From JACSRF01 sp963695505 (lineage in GTDB: Bacteria > Chloroflexota > Anaerolineae > Promineifilales > Promineifilaceae): DNA of 64,000 nucleotides. Made by a program: the position numbers and the translations under genes. This document shows positions 27,825 through 36,034 of this stretch, piece after piece; the first letter of the stretch is position 1, and each line of letters opens with the position of its first letter. The stretch lies in the NCBI GenBank assembly GCA_963695505.1, contig CAVOGX010000015.1:124001-188000 (forward strand), written 5' to 3'. The notes beneath the pieces were generated by a model. The model was not told the DNA's origin and searched no databases. It saw only the letters and a program-made list of their open reading frames with translations.

Positions 27825-29153
27825 ATGAAATTCACCCTCCAAGGCGCTGGTCCCAACGGACGCGCCCTCATCGAAAGAGACATCGCAAGCCTCTCCCCTT
27901 CCTACTCCCGCGAGTACCCTCTGGTGGTTGACCACGCTCAGGGGTCAGAATTGTGGGATGTAGATGGCAAGCGCTACATTGACTTCATGGCCGGTGTTGC
28001 CGTCTTAAATGCGGGGCACCGGCACCCTGCCATTGTGGAAGCTGTGCGCCAGCAGGTAGACAAATTTTGGCACATTTGCCTAAGCGATTTCTATTACCCC
28101 CAGGCGGTGGAACTAGCCGAAAAACTGCGTGAAATCGCTCCCATGCCCGATACCCAGATCTATTTTGGCAACTCTGGGACCGAAGCAGTTGAAGCTGCAA
28201 TCAAGCTGGCCATGTATAAGACAGGCCGCACGCAATTTATCGGTTTCATGGGTGCTTTCCATGGCCGAACCCTGGGCTCCCTCTCATTTACCGCCAGCAA
28301 AACGGTACAGCGCGCTAGCTACATGCCCGGTGTTAAAGTGTTTCATGTCCCTTTTCCTAACCCATATCGCCCTATGCTGGTTGGTAAGGATGGCGAGAAT
28401 TGTGGAGAAACCGTAATAAACTACCTGGAAGATGAGCTATTTCGCAAAATGGTTTCACCCTACGATGTGGCGGGAATTTTGATTGAACCCATTCAAGGCG
28501 AAGGCGGGTATATCATTCCACCTTCCAACTTCTTGCGCCAACTACGTCACCTTTGTGACAAATATGGCATTTTGCTTATGGTGGATGAAGTGCAAAGCGG
28601 CGTTGGACGCACGGGCAAGTGGTGGGCGGTAGAGCACGAAGGCATCGAGCCAGATATCGTATGTTTTGCCAAAGGCGTCGGCAGCGGTATGCCTATCGGC
28701 GGTATTATTGCCCGCAAAGAAGTTATGATCTGGAAACCCGGCGCCCATGGCAGTACCTATGGTGGCAACCCCTTAGCGGCCGTTTCCGCTTTGGCAACTA
28801 TACAAACGATAGAACGAGAGGGATTGATGGCCATGGCGCAGGAGACGGGGCAGTTCCTTTTAGACGCCTTAACTGAATTACAGATGCGCCATCCAACCAT
28901 GGGGGATGTTCGTGGGCGTGGTCTGATGGTGGGGATTGAGTTTGTGAAGGACCAAAAAACAAAGGAACGGGATGTCGCTTTACGGGACGCGATAATTCAA
29001 ACAGCCTTTGAAAAAGGTCTTCTGCTCATACCATGTGGCACCAATTCAATTCGCATGACGCCCCCGTTGAATATCTCGCGCAGCCTGGTTGAAGAAGGAC
29101 TGCACATCTTTGAAGAGGCCATGATCGCGGCTGAAAATTGTCAGCATTCATAA
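27825..29153 (+). CDS. class III aminotransferase (acetylornithine/GABA type)
   Basis: A 442-residue PLP-dependent aminotransferase. Seen are FGNSGTEAVEAAIKLA (PLP phosphate contacts), FHGRTLGSLSFTASK, the EPIQGEGGYIIPP block, LMVDEVQSGVGRTGKWWA with the PLP-ring aspartate, and FAKGVGSGMPIGGII with the lysine that forms the Schiff base. Close relatives convert 4-aminobutyrate, ornithine or diaminobutyrate; motifs do not decide the substrate. It is followed at 33 bases by a DapA-like aldolase gene, suggesting linked amino-acid metabolism. Confidence 0.92.
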   Translation: MKFTLQGAGPNGRALIERDIASLSPSYSREYPLVVDHAQGSELWDVDGKRYIDFMAGVAVLNAGHRHPAIVEAVRQQVDKFWHICLSDFYYPQAVELAEKLREIAPMPDTQIYFGNSGTEAVEAAIKLAMYKTGRTQFIGFMGAFHGRTLGSLSFTASKTVQRASYMPGVKVFHVPFPNPYRPMLVGKDGENCGETVINYLEDELFRKMVSPYDVAGILIEPIQGEGGYIIPPSNFLRQLRHLCDKYGILLMVDEVQSGVGRTGKWWAVEHEGIEPDIVCFAKGVGSGMPIGGIIARKEVMIWKPGAHGSTYGGNPLAAVSALATIQTIEREGLMAMAQETGQFLLDALTELQMRHPTMGDVRGRGLMVGIEFVKDQKTKERDVALRDAIIQTAFEKGLLLIPCGTNSIRMTPPLNISRSLVEEGLHIFEEAMIAAENCQHS

Positions 29154-29186
29154 ACAATGTAGGAAATTAAGGAATGAGGTGAGAAT

Positions 29187-30092
29187 TTGGAAGAAAAAAT
29201 TGCCGCACTCAAAGAAAAATTGCGCTTTGGGGTAGCCCCAGCCATGGCAACCCCTCTGGATAGTGATGGATATTCGGTTAACCTGGAAGCAATTCCCTCA
29301 TTAGTAGAATTTTTAATTAGCCGTGGAGTTAAGGGATTATTTGTCGGCGGCACAACAGGCGAAGGCATTCTGCTTGACGATGACGAACGTATGCAGTTGC
29401 ACCAGGCCGCAGTTAACGCCGTACACGGCCGTATCCCTGTAATGCTGCACATCGGCGCGAATCGTACGGATACGGCCGTTGCCCTGGCGCGGCAGGCGGC
29501 AGCCATTGGCGCCGATGCAATTGCCGCCGTTACCCCCACGTTTTACGGCATGCACGACGAAGCGTTGGCCACTTACTACCATGCCATAGCCGAAGCAACA
29601 CCGCAGCTCCCCTTACTCCTCTACGACATTCCCCACATGGCCGTCAACGGCATCAGCCCGGCACTGCTTAAACGGCTAAGCAAAGAGCTGCCCAATCTGG
29701 CCGGGGTGAAAACCAGCCAGGGGAATGCACAAATTTTACGCGAGCTGCTGCACGCTGCCCCCGAGCATTTAATGGTGCTGGTTGGCAATGAGCGTATCGC
29801 CTTAGGAATTTTGGCTATGGGCGCGGATGGCTTAATAAGCGGCTTGAGTACGGCCGTTCCAGAACCTTTTGTAGCCCTCACCGCGGCTTTCGCTGCCGGA
29901 AATCGCGCCGAAGCGCGCCGCCAGCACGCCATCATCAATCAACTGCTGGATATGCTCCCTGCGGGAGCACGCATTGGGGCCATCAAACAAATCCTGGCGG
30001 AAAGAGACCAGCCTGTAGGTAAAGCCATTCCGCCCCGGCCCATGCCAAAATCACCCCTTTGGCCACAAATGGCGCCGCTTTTGCATAACTGA
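29187..30092 (+). CDS. DapA-family aldolase (dihydrodipicolinate synthase-like)
   Basis: A 301-residue class I aldolase of the DHDPS/N-acetylneuraminate lyase family. The substrate loop GGTTGEGILLDDDER, catalytic tyrosine in LLLYDIPHMAVNG and Schiff-base lysine in LAGVKTSQG are visible. The true start is TTG 29187, behind GAGGTGAG. The active-site arginine region typical of genuine DapA is not obvious, so it may use another 2-keto acid. It sits between the aminotransferase and a HAD phosphatase in one gene string. Confidence 0.88.
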   Translation: MEEKIAALKEKLRFGVAPAMATPLDSDGYSVNLEAIPSLVEFLISRGVKGLFVGGTTGEGILLDDDERMQLHQAAVNAVHGRIPVMLHIGANRTDTAVALARQAAAIGADAIAAVTPTFYGMHDEALATYYHAIAEATPQLPLLLYDIPHMAVNGISPALLKRLSKELPNLAGVKTSQGNAQILRELLHAAPEHLMVLVGNERIALGILAMGADGLISGLSTAVPEPFVALTAAFAAGNRAEARRQHAIINQLLDMLPAGARIGAIKQILAERDQPVGKAIPPRPMPKSPLWPQMAPLLHN

Positions 30093-30098
30093 ACCAAA

Positions 30099-30800
30099 AT
30101 GAGGCTCTTACTTTTCGACATCGATGGCACGCTGATTCGCAGCAACGGTGCAGGGCGGGAAGCCCTGGTAGCTACGCTGGTGGAGCTCTTTGGTACGGCC
30201 GGACCCATTGATACATACCAAATGAGCGGGAAAACCGATCCCCGCATTATCACCGATTTGCTTTCCGCAGAAGGGATTTCCCCTGCGCGCATCCGCGAGG
30301 CGCTACCTGAAATATTTTCACGCATGGCTCAAAAAGCAAAATCTATATACCCGACCAGGAATATGTTGCCCTGCCCCGGCGTTATGGAACTTCTAGAAGC
30401 GCTAACATGGGAAAACCAGGCTGTGCTGGGACTATTAACCGGAAATGGGGAGCTAACTGCTCCACTTAAACTGCTCTTTGCGGGAATAGACTCGACGTTA
30501 TTTCGAGTAGGCGCTTATGGTTCAGATCATGAAGATCGAAACAAGCTGCCAGCTATTGCCATGGGGCGAGCAGCAGACATCTTCACTTACCCTTTTTCTG
30601 GGGAAAACACGGTAATTATTGGGGACACACCTGCCGACATTTTATGTGCGCGAGCCGGTCAGGCAACGGCCGTTGCTGTCGCCAGCGGTTGGCATTCTGC
30701 GGCAACTCTGGCAAAATATCATCCAGATCACTTGCTTGACAGCCTGACCGATACTGCGTCAGTCTTACGAATATTACTTGATCAACAGGATTCATCATGA
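30099..30800 (+). CDS. HAD-family phosphatase
   Basis: A 233-residue HAD hydrolase with C1 cap. Motif I is LLFDIDGTLIRS, motif II LLTGN, and motif IV VIIGDTPADILCARAG. It is most like phosphoglycolate phosphatases and would dephosphorylate a small metabolite. The start lies six bases after the aldolase stop, and its stop overlaps the next start (ATGA), so the genes are co-expressed. The substrate is not known. Confidence 0.9.
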   Translation: MRLLLFDIDGTLIRSNGAGREALVATLVELFGTAGPIDTYQMSGKTDPRIITDLLSAEGISPARIREALPEIFSRMAQKAKSIYPTRNMLPCPGVMELLEALTWENQAVLGLLTGNGELTAPLKLLFAGIDSTLFRVGAYGSDHEDRNKLPAIAMGRAADIFTYPFSGENTVIIGDTPADILCARAGQATAVAVASGWHSAATLAKYHPDHLLDSLTDTASVLRILLDQQDSS

Positions 30801-31081
30801 CCCAAAATGCCTCTAATCTCATCGCCACTATTCCGTTCCAGGCTAACAAACCCACCCTGCTCCCTATGAATGAGCTGTTCAATTGGGTAATATGGCAGTT
30901 TCCCCTCCCCAAAGAAGGCGGTTTATGCGGTGCGGTTCATCCACCCCTACCCGACCATACCTGGTATCCGGCAATTATTCGCAATGGTGGTCAGCAAGTT
31001 CAGGTATATGCTCACTTGGAAGCCAAATTCGCCTCCCCCGAAGAGGCCATGAACTACCTTTGTCAGAATAAAACCAGCTAA
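30797..31081 (+). CDS. small protein of unknown function
   Basis: A 94-residue soluble protein overlapping the HAD gene stop by four bases (ATGA). It contains an aromatic, proline-rich core (FNWVIWQFPLPKEGG, HPPLPDHTWYPAII) and no membrane segment. I do not recognise the family. The tight coupling and intact start and stop support a real gene. Confidence 0.75.
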   Translation: MTQNASNLIATIPFQANKPTLLPMNELFNWVIWQFPLPKEGGLCGAVHPPLPDHTWYPAIIRNGGQQVQVYAHLEAKFASPEEAMNYLCQNKTS

Positions 31082-31091
31082 TGGAGCGTGC

Positions 31092-31526
31092 ATGAGTCGT
31101 ATTATTCATACTGAAAGCCCAACAAAAATACGCAACCAAAACCGACGAAGTATTGCCGAGCTGCTGCGCCGCCTCAGCGAGAAAAAAGAGCTGGACAATG
31201 AAACACGAGACATGGCCGCGATATTGGTTTATTTGCTGCGCGAGATAGACGCCGGCGTAGAGCAGTCGGCCACAGCCTGGGAGAAACGAGGTTACTGGAT
31301 GAAAGCGGAGCGTTTTTTGCGTGAATGGGACTGGATTAAAGAGTCCGCAGCCAATCTGGAGGACGTATTGCGCAACGATGCCCTGGACTTACTCCCTGAG
31401 CTTCTTGCAGATTTGCTGCCGCGTTTTGCAGACATTCAGCTCAAAACGATGACCCGCAAGCCGGAAATGTGGCGGGGAGCCTATGCCAAATTGATGGCAG
31501 AGCCGCCCAGCGACCTGCCATGGTGA
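31092..31526 (+). CDS. helical protein of unknown function
   Basis: A 144-residue, charged, mostly helical protein (AELLRRLSEKKELDNETRDMA; LLPELLADLLPRFADIQL). No family is recognised. It follows the 94-residue gene by ten bases and its last codons overlap the start of the esterase lipoprotein, so it belongs to the same operon. Confidence 0.8.
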   Translation: MSRIIHTESPTKIRNQNRRSIAELLRRLSEKKELDNETRDMAAILVYLLREIDAGVEQSATAWEKRGYWMKAERFLREWDWIKESAANLEDVLRNDALDLLPELLADLLPRFADIQLKTMTRKPEMWRGAYAKLMAEPPSDLPW

Positions 31527-32476
31527 GAGGCGGTTATTTTCTCCTCCTCCTCAGTGCGTTCAGTTTAATTAGTAGCTGCAGCCGCACTCCCACTTCACAA
31601 ACGGCCGTTTCCAACTCGCAAACTCATTCCCCGGCCAACGTCTATCTGCCGCTCACCCAGGCGCAGGCTGCACCACCAGAAACTGCCACTGCCCTGCCCC
31701 CACCGCTCAACACAGCAACGCCTGAGCCATTCTGTACAGAGCCAGGCGAAATTATCAGTGATTCAATACCCAGCCAATGGGCGGGCTCTCTCAATTACCG
31801 TGTTTACTATCCCCCCTGTTACCGTCAAAACGGCCGTTCCTACCCTACCCTCTACCTTCTTCCCGGAAATATTCATACCGACAGCATCTGGCAGGACCTT
31901 GGCTTACTCGAAACAGCGGACGCCCAAATTCTCGCCCAACTCATTCCACCCATGCTCATCGTCATGGCTGATGGGGGTTGGATCGCCCAAAACACATCTG
32001 GTGGCCCCGGCTCTTACGAGAGCGTAATTCTGCATGAATTAATACCCCACATTGAAGCCAACACTTGTGCCTGGCCGGAGCCTCAGGCTCGAGCCATTGG
32101 CGGTTTATCTCGCGGGGGATATTGGGCTCTTGAAATCGCTTTTCGCCATCCCACGGCATTTGCCAGCGTTGGTGGCCACAGCGCCGCACTGGTTGACTCT
32201 TACGCTGGCCCAGACATCAATCCGCGCTACACAGGCATCAACCACGACCTGGGTGAACTGAAAATTTATCTAGACATCGGTCAGGATGATTATCTCAAGG
32301 CTCCGCTGCAAGGGCTGCACGAAGATATGGCGGAATTGCATATAACCCATGAGTGGGTGCTCAATGAAGGCATCCACGAAGAGGCGTATTGGTCCAGGCA
32401 CTTATCCCACTACCTGGAATGGTACGGAGCAGCATGGCCTGCTACAAACGCCCTTGCTCCCACATGCAGCCCATGA
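31520..32476 (+). CDS. alpha/beta hydrolase esterase lipoprotein
   Basis: A 318-residue exported enzyme. ATG 31520 overlaps the previous stop (ATGGTGA) and gives a lipoprotein signal: hydrophobic LLLLSAFSLISSC with cysteine at about residue 20. After a Thr/Pro-rich linker the catalytic domain shows YLLPGNIHTDS, the nucleophile elbow GGLSRGGYWAL (G-L-S-R-G) and a histidine near HEEAYWSRHL, as in esterase D-type enzymes. It probably acts on ester bonds outside the membrane. It ends the operon. Confidence 0.88.
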   Translation: MVRGGYFLLLLSAFSLISSCSRTPTSQTAVSNSQTHSPANVYLPLTQAQAAPPETATALPPPLNTATPEPFCTEPGEIISDSIPSQWAGSLNYRVYYPPCYRQNGRSYPTLYLLPGNIHTDSIWQDLGLLETADAQILAQLIPPMLIVMADGGWIAQNTSGGPGSYESVILHELIPHIEANTCAWPEPQARAIGGLSRGGYWALEIAFRHPTAFASVGGHSAALVDSYAGPDINPRYTGINHDLGELKIYLDIGQDDYLKAPLQGLHEDMAELHITHEWVLNEGIHEEAYWSRHLSHYLEWYGAAWPATNALAPTCSP

Positions 32477-32499
32477 AAAAAGCCAGGCAAATGCCTGGC
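32476..32499 (-). terminator. terminator for the small minus-strand gene
   Basis: On the minus strand GCCAGGCA, a two-base loop and TGCCTGGC (32499-32482) are followed by six T. A perfect eight-pair stem. On the plus strand the T-tract is poor, so it mainly serves the minus-strand reading frame at 32529-32729. Confidence 0.85.
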
Positions 32500-32528
32500 C
32501 TTGGTTATTTCGCTTACTATTCTTCCAG

Positions 32529-32729
32529 TTATGGAAGTATTTCAGAGAGTTTTGCCTGAATCAAGGGATTCAAATTTTCACTTTTCAACGACTGCCGGTG
32601 CACAATTTTACGAATTTCCTGCACACGTTTCAAAACTTGCAAGTTTATTTTGTCCGTTAACCCATCATATTGCGTAATGCCACTAATGCTGGTGGCCAAT
32701 GTTCTCTTAGTTTGCGACATATTCCACAA
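32529..32729 (-). CDS. small protein of unknown function
   Basis: A 66-residue frame (or 63 from ATG 32720, which has AAGGA nine bases before it). The product is basic and helical (DKINLQVLKRVQEIRKIVHRQSLKS) without a membrane segment. It lies alone between convergent and same-strand genes, and a strong terminator stands 30 bases after its stop, which argues for a real transcript. No family is recognised. Confidence 0.55.
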   Translation of the reverse strand: MWNMSQTKRTLATSISGITQYDGLTDKINLQVLKRVQEIRKIVHRQSLKSENLNPLIQAKLSEILP

Positions 32730-32836
32730 TCCTTTACGGTCACATAATTTGATTCTTACTAACTATACAAAATAACGGTCTAAGAGAAAGTCTATTTATC
32801 TAATACCAATTTACACAATTTTTGTTACAGGCGTCC

Positions 32837-33904
32837 TTAAGAAATACCCTTGGATGAATGGTTAAGCCATAATAAAAGCGTGAAAACAGCCAGACTCAGC
32901 AGGCCCAGCAAGAATAACTTTAGTAATCCTGGGGCAAAAATGGCTATCACGCCAAAGGCAACTGCTACCGCATAATACCCCATGACTATTCTCTGCACAG
33001 GCACTCCCCGGTCCAACAAACGAAAATGAAGATGCCCGCGGTCGCCTTGAAAAGGGCTGCGTCCGCGACGCATGCGATCGATGATTTGCCAGGCCACGTC
33101 AACGATAGGTACAACGAGAACCAGTAGGGCTGTGGCAATTTTTGCCGGAGAAATAATAGCCAGTGTCGCAATTTGATAACCAAGCAAATAGGCGCCTGAG
33201 GAACCCAAAAATATGCGCGCCGGGGCGAAATTGAAAAGCAAAAACCCTACCAATGCTCCGCTGAGCACCAATGGGAAAGCGGCTATGGTAACTTGCCCAA
33301 GCTTGAAGCTATGCCAGGCAATAAGAACGGCCGTAATAGCCACCACACCTCCTGCCAGCCCATCTAAACCATCCAGGAAATTAATGGTATTGATCATGCC
33401 CACAATCCATAAGAATGTCAGCATGAAAATTACGACGCCGTCCCAGGGAGCCGCAAAAATCTCGCGAAAGGAGATGACGCCTCCACCTAACGGATCTGAA
33501 AAGCGTTCAATGAACACCTCAAAAATCACGGCGATTACTGCCCCAGCAGTGTGTATGAGAAACTGAACCCAAGGCGGTAAATCCAGACAATCATCTAACA
33601 AGCCACCAAGGACAACAACGGCCGTTCCCCACAAAATGCCCTTTAACAACTGGCCGTTGGAATCCGGCGGAAACAATGCGTAAATGAGCGCCACACCAAC
33701 TGCCAGCCCTGCCAGCAATGCCAAACCACCTAGTTTAGCCACGTCACCCGCATGTTGGCGGCGACCACCGGGACGAGCAACCAGCCCAAAGCGAAAGGAG
33801 AGCCTTCGTACCGTGGGGACAGCAACAATTACGGCAACCATGGCTGCCCCAAAAACAATCAAATACGCCAGGGGTAAATTATCCTGTGCCAAACTGCCGA
33901 TCAC
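32837..33904 (-). CDS. MraY/WecA-family phospho-sugar transferase
   Basis: A 355-residue polytopic enzyme with about ten membrane segments that would transfer a sugar-1-phosphate to undecaprenyl phosphate at the start of envelope glycan synthesis. Family aspartates appear in GGLLDDCLDLPPW and NTINFLDGLDGLAGGV, and a C-terminal HLHFRLLDRGVP matches the WecA/MraY histidine loop. It resembles WecA/TagO more than MraY, since no murein genes are near. Its start overlaps the end of upp by 26 bases. Confidence 0.92.
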   Translation of the reverse strand: MIGSLAQDNLPLAYLIVFGAAMVAVIVAVPTVRRLSFRFGLVARPGGRRQHAGDVAKLGGLALLAGLAVGVALIYALFPPDSNGQLLKGILWGTAVVVLGGLLDDCLDLPPWVQFLIHTAGAVIAVIFEVFIERFSDPLGGGVISFREIFAAPWDGVVIFMLTFLWIVGMINTINFLDGLDGLAGGVVAITAVLIAWHSFKLGQVTIAAFPLVLSGALVGFLLFNFAPARIFLGSSGAYLLGYQIATLAIISPAKIATALLVLVVPIVDVAWQIIDRMRRGRSPFQGDRGHLHFRLLDRGVPVQRIVMGYYAVAVAFGVIAIFAPGLLKLFLLGLLSLAVFTLLLWLNHSSKGIS

Positions 33905-34502
33905 CAGCGTCCCCTAAGCCAGGCACAATGTAACCAATTTCGTTTAAATGCGAATCTATCTTTGCCACGTGAATGGGCATATCCGGGTGAGCGGAATGCA
34001 GCGCGTTAACGCCCTCTGGCGCGGCCAAAATACCCACAAATTTAATGCGCTCCGCCCCCCACTTTTTCAACACGTCGACAGCGGCCACGGCCGAACCACC
34101 GGTAGCCAGCATGGGATCCAATACCAGGCAAACCTGCACGGTAGGAATGGTGGGTAGTTTGTTGTAATACGAAACCGGCTTCAGCGTCTTCTCGTCGCGG
34201 TATAAGCCCAAATGCCACACTTCTGCGCCCGGCATCATCTGCCAGATACCCTCAACCATCCCTAAGCCCGCGCGCAGAATTGGAACCAGGCCGATGGTAT
34301 CCAACAATTCGTGGCCCGGCGCCTGCCCCATGGGCGTTTCTACCTCTATGTTTGCTACCTGCAAATCGGCCGTGGCCTCATAGCACAAAAGCATCGCAAT
34401 TTCCTGAATAAGCTCGCGAAACTTCTTGGGCTTGGTGCGCACGTCTCGTAGTAAGGTTAGCTTGTGTTTAACCAGCGGGTGTTGTGATTCGTGTATCATC
34501 AT
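33879..34502 (-). CDS. upp: uracil phosphoribosyltransferase
   Basis: A 207-residue salvage enzyme making UMP from uracil and PRPP. The PRPP-binding loop VLDPMLATGGSAVAAVD is clear; the uracil-binding C-terminal region IGYIVPGLGDAGDRQFGT is intact, as is GLVPILRAGLGM. Length is standard. It is transcribed with the overlapping downstream MraY/WecA-like gene. Confidence 0.97.
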   Translation of the reverse strand: MMIHESQHPLVKHKLTLLRDVRTKPKKFRELIQEIAMLLCYEATADLQVANIEVETPMGQAPGHELLDTIGLVPILRAGLGMVEGIWQMMPGAEVWHLGLYRDEKTLKPVSYYNKLPTIPTVQVCLVLDPMLATGGSAVAAVDVLKKWGAERIKFVGILAAPEGVNALHSAHPDMPIHVAKIDSHLNEIGYIVPGLGDAGDRQFGTG

Positions 34503-34653
34503 GCTTGCTCCATAGTTTGCGGTTTTCGTATTCCTGCGCCTAGATTATAAGAGCGTTTGACAAATCAGGGCACATTCTCGGGACTTGATCTGATCCAAAC
34601 TCTACTATTGCCTGCCAGCCAGCAGCATGTTAAGCTCAGAAGAGGAGCGCAAA

Positions 34654-35301
34654 ATGAACTGGAATGCATGGGAAGCCTACTTCGAAAAGTTCTTACGAGA
34701 GCAGCCAGAGGGTGACGCGGCCCATGATTTGGAGCACGTCAGGCGGGTAGTGCATAATGCCCATCAATTTGCAGTTGAAGAAGGAGCCGACCTAAACGTG
34801 GTGCTGCCCGCAGCCTGGCTGCATGATTGCGTGATGGTGCCGAAGGATTCCCAGAAGCGTACTCAAGCGTCACAAATGGCTGCCGAAACGGCCGTTTCTT
34901 TCTTGCAAACTATTCATTTTCCCTCCCAATATCTGGACGCCATTGCCCATGCCATAGCCGCCCACAGCTTTTCCGCCAATATTCGCCCTCAAACCCTGGA
35001 AGCGCGTATTGTGCAAGATGCCGACCGCATTGATGCTTTAGGGGCAATTGGCATTGCCCGCGCTTTCATTACCGGCGGCAGCCTGGGTCGCCCCCTCTAC
35101 CACCAGCCCGATCCCTTCTGCCAAAATCGCACACCGGACGATAAGCTGGCTTCGGTAGACCACTTTTACACCAAGCTCCTAAAACTTGCGGCCTCAATGC
35201 AAACTACTGCCGGCAAACATGAAGCCCAGGCTCGTACCCGATTTATGCTTGCCTATTTAAACCAGCTTGCTCACGAAATTGGAGAAAAAGTTGCCGAATA
35301 A
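34654..35301 (+). CDS. HD-domain phosphohydrolase
   Basis: A 215-residue HD-superfamily protein. Metal-binding residues are seen in AAHDLEHVRRVVHNA, AAWLHDCVMV (the HD pair) and VQDADRIDALGAIGIARAF. ATG 34654 is preferred because GAGGAG lies before it; ATG 34627 is in frame but lacks a site. Such proteins hydrolyse nucleotides or related phosphates. The gene is near upp, but divergent from it. Confidence 0.88.
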   Translation: MNWNAWEAYFEKFLREQPEGDAAHDLEHVRRVVHNAHQFAVEEGADLNVVLPAAWLHDCVMVPKDSQKRTQASQMAAETAVSFLQTIHFPSQYLDAIAHAIAAHSFSANIRPQTLEARIVQDADRIDALGAIGIARAFITGGSLGRPLYHQPDPFCQNRTPDDKLASVDHFYTKLLKLAASMQTTAGKHEAQARTRFMLAYLNQLAHEIGEKVAE

Positions 35302-35369
35302 CCACGACTTTGCGGCCCTTCTGTTGCGGCGATTAAATCTCGCTCAAACATAAGTAAAGGATCTAAACT

Positions 35370-36017
35370 TTGTTTGAAGTTTTGCAATGCCTTAATGAGT
35401 CCTGCCGGTTTCGTTTCCCGGTTGACAATGAAAACGGCCGTTTCCAACCTCCACCCTGCCCTCGCTGTGGCACCCCTTTACGACAGGTGCCTGTCCAATA
35501 TCCATTACCGGCTGTAGAAACGGCCGTTCCCCCTCTAGTTCCTTATCTTTCCGCCATGTTGGACAACATTCGCAGCATTCACAATGTCGGTTCTATGTTT
35601 CGCACGGCCGATGGCGCCAGGCTGGCCCACCTGTACCTTTGCGGCATCACAGCTACCCCCGAACACCCCAAATTAGCCAAAGCGGCGCTGGGCGCGCAGC
35701 AAACAGTACCCTGGTCGCAGCACAACAATGGCGTGGATACGGCCGAAACCCTCAAAAGTCAAGGCTACGCTCTCTGGGCCATAGAAGCCACTTCCGACGC
35801 CCAGCCCCTGCTAAGTACAAAATGTAAGCCAACGCAGCCAACGGTTCTTGTTGTCGGCAACGAGAAAGCAGGAATTGACCCGCACATTCTTAGCCAATGC
35901 GACCGCACCTTTAGCTTGCCCATGCACGGCCACAAAAGCTCCTTGAATGCGGCGGTTGCCTTTGGCATCGCCGTATACCATCTGCAATATTCGCTGATTT
36001 CTGAGAAAAATATCTAA
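35370..36017 (+). CDS. TrmH/SpoU-family RNA methyltransferase with zinc ribbon
   Basis: A 215-residue SPOUT enzyme. The N-terminal ~35 residues form a zinc ribbon (C7, C12, then CPRC), unusual for the small members. The catalytic part has NIRSIHNVGSMFRTADG (motif 1), VLVVGNEKAGIDPHIL (motif 2) and LPMHGHKSSLNAAVAFGIAVY (motif 3), the knot that binds SAM. The start is TTG 35370 after AAAGG. It methylates RNA 2'-O positions; the target is unknown. Confidence 0.88.
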   Translation: MFEVLQCLNESCRFRFPVDNENGRFQPPPCPRCGTPLRQVPVQYPLPAVETAVPPLVPYLSAMLDNIRSIHNVGSMFRTADGARLAHLYLCGITATPEHPKLAKAALGAQQTVPWSQHNNGVDTAETLKSQGYALWAIEATSDAQPLLSTKCKPTQPTVLVVGNEKAGIDPHILSQCDRTFSLPMHGHKSSLNAAVAFGIAVYHLQYSLISEKNI

Positions 36018-36034
36018 CGAATCCGGGGAAATTG

